Below, one piece after another: positions 6,940-10,639 of a DNA stretch of 10,639 nt. This DNA is from Chloroflexota bacterium (GTDB lineage: Bacteria > Chloroflexota > Anaerolineae > Aggregatilineales > UBA3940). The stretch is taken from contig JAADYZ010000261.1 of the NCBI GenBank assembly GCA_010092775.1, positions 1 to 10,639 of the forward strand, read 5' to 3'. The position numbers were made by a program, and so were the translations under genes. Each line of letters starts with the position of its first letter. The stretch's first letter is position 1. Under the pieces are notes generated by a model that worked only from the letters and a program-made list of their open reading frames with translations, searched no databases and was not told where the DNA came from.

Positions 6940-8548
6940 CTCCGCTGGCGCACCCTATGCAGCGCCAATTACGCTCTCTCTAGTCGCCGCCCTTGCCGTG
7001 ATAGCTGTTGTGCTGATGGGCGTGTGGCATACCCCTTTAATCCTGGATAGCAGCGTGCATCTGTATCTGGGGCAGGCCATGCTGCGCGGAGCCACTCCTT
7101 ACGAATCGATCATCTATATTCATATGCCTTTGCGCTTTGCGCTGAGTTGGAGTTGGGCTTGGTCGGCCCAATTTCTGGGGCTAGATGTCATTGCGGTCAC
7201 ACGCTTGCTTCATGTTGGTGTGGGATTATTGCTTCTGGTACTCGTTTATCAAGTGTCAGCAGATTTCACAGCTAAGGCATTTGGTGGTGTGCTGGCCGGG
7301 CTACTCCTGTTAGGCATTGAGACCGCCTGGCTGCACCCCATCGCTTATGGCGGGCCACACTTCAAGCTGTGGGCGGCGCTGTTAGTTATGCTGACGATCT
7401 GGCTATCCCAGCGTGAGCGCTGGTTATGGACTGGTGTCGCCTTGGCCTGTGCTGCTTCCATTTGGCTGCCCAGCCTGGTGATTGGCCTAGGCGTGGTGGC
7501 GGCCCTATGGGCGTCATCCGAGCAGCCCTGGTGGCAAGGCTTGCTCCAGGTCATAGGTGGGGCAAGTATTGTCTTTGGGTTGAGCCTTGCCTGGGTGCTG
7601 GCCTTGGGGGCCTGGCGCCCTTTCGTCGATCAGGTATTGTTGGCTAGCCTGAGCTTTTTGAGTCCGGCAGGTGGCTCATCAGCAGCCAGTACAGAGACCT
7701 TCTGGATGCTCATTGACCTGGCCAAGCTGGCTGAGCGCGTCGCGATCTATTTTCGGGGCGACCTGCTGCTGGCGATCATCTGCGGGGCGGGGCTGCTGTG
7801 GTCGCTGCTGCGGGTTCGGCAAAGCTGGTCCGCTGCGCGCAGTGTACTATTGATCGGCGTGTTGCCCTTGCTTGTGTTGATCCTCGCGGAAAGTGGGTCG
7901 GGTGATTTCCTGGTTCTCTTTCCGCTGCTGGCCGTGTTTGGCGCTGACCTCTTGGTCACTGGGGCAGAATGGTTGGCTGCTCAATTAGCCGAGGCGCGCC
8001 TGCCTCTGCCGGTCAACACTGTCATTGGCGGCATGTTGATGGTCAGTCTGCTGATCTACGGATGGCTTGATCTTCGTTTCGATGAACGCCGGGCGAGTGA
8101 TGTGGTGGGCCTGCACGAGCTGAGCGTTATGGCAGTCGATCTTGATGGCGCATTGCAGGCGTCCGATCAAGTGCAGTCTTTCCAATTCTTGTGGTTCAAC
8201 GTATTGACGGAGCGGGACAACGCAACCCCAATGATCCAACTGGGTTCACGCGCGCGGCGTAGTTTAGCGCTTGCTGACTCCGATCTGTCGACTTGGCAAG
8301 GCGATGTGTTGGTCTCCACTTCCCCAGCGCTCGTGTTCATCCAAGATGGGTGGGCCACCTCTGACCCCTTTGACGACTGGCTGGCAGATGACTATCTGCT
8401 GGCAGGGGAGTTTGTCGCTTTCACCGCCTTTGGCGTGGATCGTGATACTGAACTAGACCGCTTTGCGATCTATGTCCGGGCCGACCGCTCTGATTTGCTG
8501 GCGGCCACATCGGAATGGCCCTGGCTGCTGCGCGAGAACCGACCATGA
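6929..8548 (+). CDS. Polytopic membrane protein, divergent GT-C glycosyltransferase-like
   Basis: The 539-residue product has roughly ten hydrophobic segments from residue 14 to 380, then a soluble tail (381-539) rich in Asp and Trp. The first loop, 'LDSSVHLYLGQAMLRGATPY' (39-58), aligns in style with the ArnT/PMT_2 loop that normally reads D-E-x-x-x-x-x-L-A-x-x-x-L-x-G-x-x-P-Y. Here D40 is kept but the second acidic residue is Ser. This may mean altered chemistry or loss of activity. 'YIHMPLRFAL' (63-72) stands where the usual P-H-x-P-x motif lies. Start is TTG at 6929, supported by AGGAG. It overlaps the upstream transferase by 11 bases and the next gene by 4, so it sits inside a coupled operon, and the two transferases may act in sequence on one glycan. 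A non-enzymatic partner or flippase-like role is an alternative. Confidence 0.7.
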   Translation: MASDSAGAPYAAPITLSLVAALAVIAVVLMGVWHTPLILDSSVHLYLGQAMLRGATPYESIIYIHMPLRFALSWSWAWSAQFLGLDVIAVTRLLHVGVGLLLLVLVYQVSADFTAKAFGGVLAGLLLLGIETAWLHPIAYGGPHFKLWAALLVMLTIWLSQRERWLWTGVALACAASIWLPSLVIGLGVVAALWASSEQPWWQGLLQVIGGASIVFGLSLAWVLALGAWRPFVDQVLLASLSFLSPAGGSSAASTETFWMLIDLAKLAERVAIYFRGDLLLAIICGAGLLWSLLRVRQSWSAARSVLLIGVLPLLVLILAESGSGDFLVLFPLLAVFGADLLVTGAEWLAAQLAEARLPLPVNTVIGGMLMVSLLIYGWLDLRFDERRASDVVGLHELSVMAVDLDGALQASDQVQSFQFLWFNVLTERDNATPMIQLGSRARRSLALADSDLSTWQGDVLVSTSPALVFIQDGWATSDPFDDWLADDYLLAGEFVAFTAFGVDRDTELDRFAIYVRADRSDLLAATSEWPWLLRENRP

Positions 8549-8853
8549 AGCTGCGGCGAGGGCATCGGCGGGTTTTGCTTGCGCTGGCACGTGGCGATGT
8601 GGTTAAATCCCATCGCTTTGTGAGCGGGCGCAAAATCTACCGAATTCACCCTTTAGACGGTGGTAAGTCGCGACGCGTGCGGCGCAAAGTGCTGGAAGAT
8701 TTGATGGATGCGGGATTAATCTACAGTAACAAGAAGTTTCCGGCGGCGGCCTACCTGCTGACCTCGCGCGGGCGAGAGCAACTGGCCGGGTTGGGGATTA
8801 AAGGGGTACGGGCGGTGGGTGGAGTGAACTTCCTGGATGAGCATCGCCGTTGA
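8545..8853 (+). CDS. Small basic protein, YjhX-like/winged-helix candidate
   Basis: The 102-residue product is strongly basic at the N-terminus (K2, R4, R5, H7, R8, R9). It can be read as helix (7-16), an SGR-type beta turn (28-30), a basic helix (42-56), then 'AGLIYSNKK' (56-64) and a C-terminal 'AYLLTSRGREQL' (69-80). This order, with L-A-x-G near residue 14, S-G-R, and a closing 'Y-x-x-T-x-x-G', recalls YjhX (UPF0386), a putative toxin-type DNA-binding protein, from memory only. A winged-helix regulator fits equally. The ATG at 8545 overlaps the previous stop as ATGA, and an in-frame ATG at 8515 is possible but less likely. No strong ribosome binding site is visible, which fits translational coupling to the transferase. 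No antitoxin-like partner gene is seen. Function is not established. Confidence 0.65.
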   Translation: MKLRRGHRRVLLALARGDVVKSHRFVSGRKIYRIHPLDGGKSRRVRRKVLEDLMDAGLIYSNKKFPAAAYLLTSRGREQLAGLGIKGVRAVGGVNFLDEHRR

Positions 8854-8880
8854 CAATGCGCGTATCTTAGCCCCTCTAAG
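8850..8880 (+). promoter_or_regulatory. Candidate promoter of the lipid kinase gene
   Basis: A perfect TTGACA (8850-8855) overlaps the stop codon of the small basic protein. The best -10 is TCTAAG (8875-8880, four of six) at a long 19-base spacing. If real, the lipid kinase can be transcribed apart from the glycan operon. Confidence 0.3.
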
Positions 8881-8897
8881 CTCGTTCTTGCCTGTAA

Positions 8898-8918
8898 GCG
8901 GCTCGACTGCCGAGCTGC
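8898..8918 (+). other. Hairpin in the leader before the lipid kinase
   Basis: GCGGCTCG and CGAGCTGC can pair into an 8-bp stem (one G-U pair in RNA) around the 5-base loop ACTGC. No T run follows, so it is a poor intrinsic terminator. It could weaken read-through from the operon or shape the kinase leader. Confidence 0.35.
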
Positions 8919-8942
8919 AGTACTGACGATTTGAGACATGTC

Positions 8943-9890
8943 ATGGCCAAGCTGACTGTTATTTCCAACCCCGCCGCTGATCATGGATATGCGGCGCGGG
9001 CTTTTCCCAAGTTGCGCTCGCTGCTGGAGATTGCCGCTGAGGCGACAGGATTCGAGACCGAATGGCAGCCTACGCAATATCCACGCCATGCGATCGAGCT
9101 GGCCCAAAAGGCGGCACAAAGCGGTGTTGATGTGGTGGTGGCAGTTGGAGGGGACGGTACCGTTCATGAGGTGGTCAACGGCTTGATGGCGGTCCCCCAG
9201 GATCAACGTCCCCAACTGGGTGTGCTGCCGAATGGGTCCGGCAACGACTTCGCGACGAATCTAGGTCTACCGCGCCGGGTCGAAAAAGCAGTGGAGGCCA
9301 TCATGTCGGGGCGGACGCGTCCCGTAGATGCCGCTCACATCAAGGACCTGAGCACCGGGCACATGGAATATGTCTCCAATACGGTTGGCATTGGCTTCAG
9401 CGGCGAGGTCAACCAGCGCACCAAGGGGATGCAGTTGCGAGGCTTCTTGATGTACTTCATCGGTGTTGTGCGGACCATCATCCGCAACCCTCAGCCGATG
9501 CAGGTCGAGGTCAGCGTGGATGCCCAGCCGCCAACCGATCACCTGCTTAGTATGATTAGCCTCTGTAATGGCGCGAACGAGGGCGGTGGTTTCCCGGTCG
9601 CACCGATGGCCTTGATGGATGATGGCAAGCTCACCTATAGCCTGATGCGCAACATGGATCGTATTCAACTGACCTTCTTCGTGCCGATCGTGATGACTGC
9701 GCGGCAGTCGCGCTACCCCACGTTTTTCAAATTCGGCACCGGGCAGCGGGTGAGGATTACTTGCAAGACCCCCATGACCATCCACATGGACGGCGAGATG
9801 TTTGCCTGGAGTGATGACGACGTTCGCGACATCGAAATGCAGATCTATCCGCATGCGCTGCGCGTGTTGTGTGGCACTAACTGCCCCTAG
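8943..9890 (+). CDS. Diacylglycerol/lipid kinase family protein (DagK/YegS type)
   Basis: The 315-residue product has the complete DAGK catalytic set: 'GGDGT' (69-73) for ATP binding, 'PNGSGNDFA' (96-104), 'GGGFPVAPMALMDDGKL' (214-230) with the metal-site region, and the closing 'DGE' (283-285). It is cytoplasmic and phosphorylates a lipid such as diacylglycerol using ATP; sphingoid or undecaprenol-type lipids are alternatives within the family. Length is normal. The ATG at 8943 is preferred, because the TTG at 8931 only adds MRHV; neither has a strong ribosome binding site. It lies 89 bases after the glycan operon and has its own candidate promoter, so a link to the transferases (lipid recycling during glycan transfer) is inference. 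A polyphosphate/ATP NAD-kinase is unlikely given the full DAGK motif set. Confidence 0.92.
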   Translation: MAKLTVISNPAADHGYAARAFPKLRSLLEIAAEATGFETEWQPTQYPRHAIELAQKAAQSGVDVVVAVGGDGTVHEVVNGLMAVPQDQRPQLGVLPNGSGNDFATNLGLPRRVEKAVEAIMSGRTRPVDAAHIKDLSTGHMEYVSNTVGIGFSGEVNQRTKGMQLRGFLMYFIGVVRTIIRNPQPMQVEVSVDAQPPTDHLLSMISLCNGANEGGGFPVAPMALMDDGKLTYSLMRNMDRIQLTFFVPIVMTARQSRYPTFFKFGTGQRVRITCKTPMTIHMDGEMFAWSDDDVRDIEMQIYPHALRVLCGTNCP

Positions 9891-9959
9891 AGTCCGGCGT
9901 TCTCGTTCGCTGTCTGCGGCAACCTGACCTGGAAACCAGCCAACCCGCGGTGAATTCTG

Positions 9960-9965
9960 TACAAT
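9960..9965 (+). promoter_or_regulatory. -10 element before the PLP enzyme gene
   Basis: TACAAT (five of six bases of TATAAT) lies 42 bases before the ATG at 10008. No clear -35 is found at 16-18 bases. The preceding 69 bases after the kinase stop show only a weak 4-bp hairpin (CTGG/CCAG) and no clear terminator. Confidence 0.4.
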
Positions 9966-9974
9966 CTGGGGAAA

Positions 9975-9984
9975 GTGACGTCAC
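9975..9984 (+). promoter_or_regulatory. Palindrome GTGACGTCAC, candidate operator
   Basis: This perfect 10-bp palindrome begins about 3 bases after the start site predicted from TACAAT. The placement would let a dimeric regulator block transcription of the PLP enzyme gene. No bound regulator is identified, and symmetry does not extend beyond 10 bp. Confidence 0.3.
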
Positions 9985-9993
9985 CCTGACCAG

Positions 9994-9998
9994 AGGAG
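9994..9998 (+). promoter_or_regulatory. Ribosome binding site of the PLP enzyme gene
   Basis: AGGAG stands 9 bases before the ATG at 10008. The GTG at 10001 is out of frame, which leaves 10008 as the start. Confidence 0.65.
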
Positions 9999-10007
9999 CA
10001 GTGCCGG

Positions 10008-10639
10008 ATGGACTCCACACCTACGCGCTCAGGCCTTGCCGCACAGCGTGTTCATGAAAATGTTTTAGAGGCTTTAGGTAATACCCCCCTTATTCGCTTA
10101 AATCAGGTCACCCAGGGCATTCGCGCCAATCTATGGGCCAAAGTTGAGTTCTTCAACCCTGGCGGTTCCGTCAAAGATCGGATCGGTCTGGCCATCATCG
10201 AGGATGCCGAGCGTGAGGGGAAGCTCAAACCAGGCGGCACGATTGTCGAATCAACGTCCGGTAACACGGGCGTCGGCCTGGCCATTGCCGCAGCGATCAA
10301 GGGCTACAAGACCATCTTTGTCATGCCAGACAAAATGTCGAACGAGAAGATCCAACTGCTGCGCGCCTTCGGTGCCCGCGTCGTGATCACCCCTACCGCA
10401 GTCGAGCCGGAAGACCCACGCAGCTACTACAGCGTGGCCAAACGCCTGGTCGAAGAGACGCCCAACAGCATCCTGGCTAACCAGTATCACAACCCGGTCA
10501 ATCCGCAGGTGCACTTTGAGACCACCGGCCCAGAATTGTGGGAACAGACCGACGGCAAAATCGATGTCTTTATCGCCGGATTGGGAACAGGCGGCACGAT
10601 CAGCGGTACCGGGCGCTACCTGAAAGAGAAGAACCCGGA
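10008..10639 (+). CDS. Cysteine synthase / cystathionine beta-synthase, N-terminal part
   Basis: The right edge cuts this gene after 210 residues. The product is a fold-type II PLP enzyme. 'PGGSVKDR' holds the Schiff-base Lys (K54), 'STSGNTGVGLA' binds the substrate carboxylate, and 'GTGGTISGTGRYLKEKNPG' is the phosphate-binding loop. It acts in the cytoplasm in sulfur amino acid metabolism, either making cysteine from O-acetylserine plus sulfide or condensing serine with homocysteine. 'PEDPRSYYSVAKRL' and the 'PNSILANQYHNPVNP' region resemble the bacterial cystathionine beta-synthase branch more than CysK. A C-terminal CBS-domain pair, which would decide this, lies beyond the window. The ATG at 10008 has AGGAG 9 bases upstream. 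It has its own candidate promoter and palindrome and no clear tie to its neighbours. Confidence 0.93.
   Translation, partial: MDSTPTRSGLAAQRVHENVLEALGNTPLIRLNQVTQGIRANLWAKVEFFNPGGSVKDRIGLAIIEDAEREGKLKPGGTIVESTSGNTGVGLAIAAAIKGYKTIFVMPDKMSNEKIQLLRAFGARVVITPTAVEPEDPRSYYSVAKRLVEETPNSILANQYHNPVNPQVHFETTGPELWEQTDGKIDVFIAGLGTGGTISGTGRYLKEKNP

Noticed and set aside
8545..8853. Toxin-antitoxin pair
   Set aside because: Only one small gene is present. Its neighbours are a large membrane transferase and a lipid kinase, so there is no antitoxin candidate, and the YjhX likeness is a weak memory-based match.
9267..9854. A 195-residue minus-strand frame opposite the lipid kinase
   Set aside because: The kinase carries all DAGK motifs across this region. 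The antisense product is His- and Ala-rich without family features.
9926..9939. CTGG/CCAG hairpin after the lipid kinase as a terminator
   Set aside because: The stem is only 4 bp with a 3-base loop and no T run follows.

Overview
The window looks like an ordinary chromosomal segment of a moderately GC-rich, free-living bacterium. The best guess is a Chloroflexota member of the Anaerolineae type. This is inferred from protein style: GT-C glycosyltransferases with extra soluble C-terminal beta domains, a Thr/Pro-linker lipoprotein with FG-GAP-like repeats, and a cystathionine-beta-synthase-like PLP enzyme. No rRNA, tRNA, insertion sequence, phage gene, CRISPR array or attachment site is visible, and no gene-free stretch reaches 300 bases.

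Layout. Bases 1-734 hold the N-terminal 244 residues of an M24 (Xaa-Pro peptidase-type) enzyme on the minus strand, starting at TTG and running off the left edge. A divergent intergenic region (735-933) follows, with a consensus TATAAT for the peptidase and a plausible promoter for ctaB (934-1854, heme O synthase). All remaining genes are on the plus strand. They are a lipoprotein with two Ca-loop-like repeats (1929-3293), a membrane-anchored clan GH-A glycoside-hydrolase-like protein (3347-4969), two GT-C-type polytopic membrane proteins (4966-6939 and 6929-8548), a 102-residue basic protein resembling the YjhX/winged-helix type (8545-8853), a diacylglycerol/lipid kinase (8943-9890), and the start of a cysteine synthase/cystathionine beta-synthase (10008 to the right edge).

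How the genes may work together. The four genes from 3347 to 8853 overlap by 4, 11 and 4 bases, so they are almost certainly co-transcribed and translationally coupled. Together they look like an envelope glycan or glycolipid cassette: two polyprenyl-sugar-dependent transferases, an outward-facing glycosidase-like protein and a small possible regulator. The lipoprotein just upstream and the lipid kinase just downstream also fit an envelope theme, but their functional link is inference. The peptidase, ctaB and the PLP enzyme are housekeeping genes with no evident link to the cassette. The points most worth a second look are the small coupled basic protein, the second transferase with an incomplete acidic motif, and a perfect 10-bp palindrome beside the promoter of the PLP enzyme.
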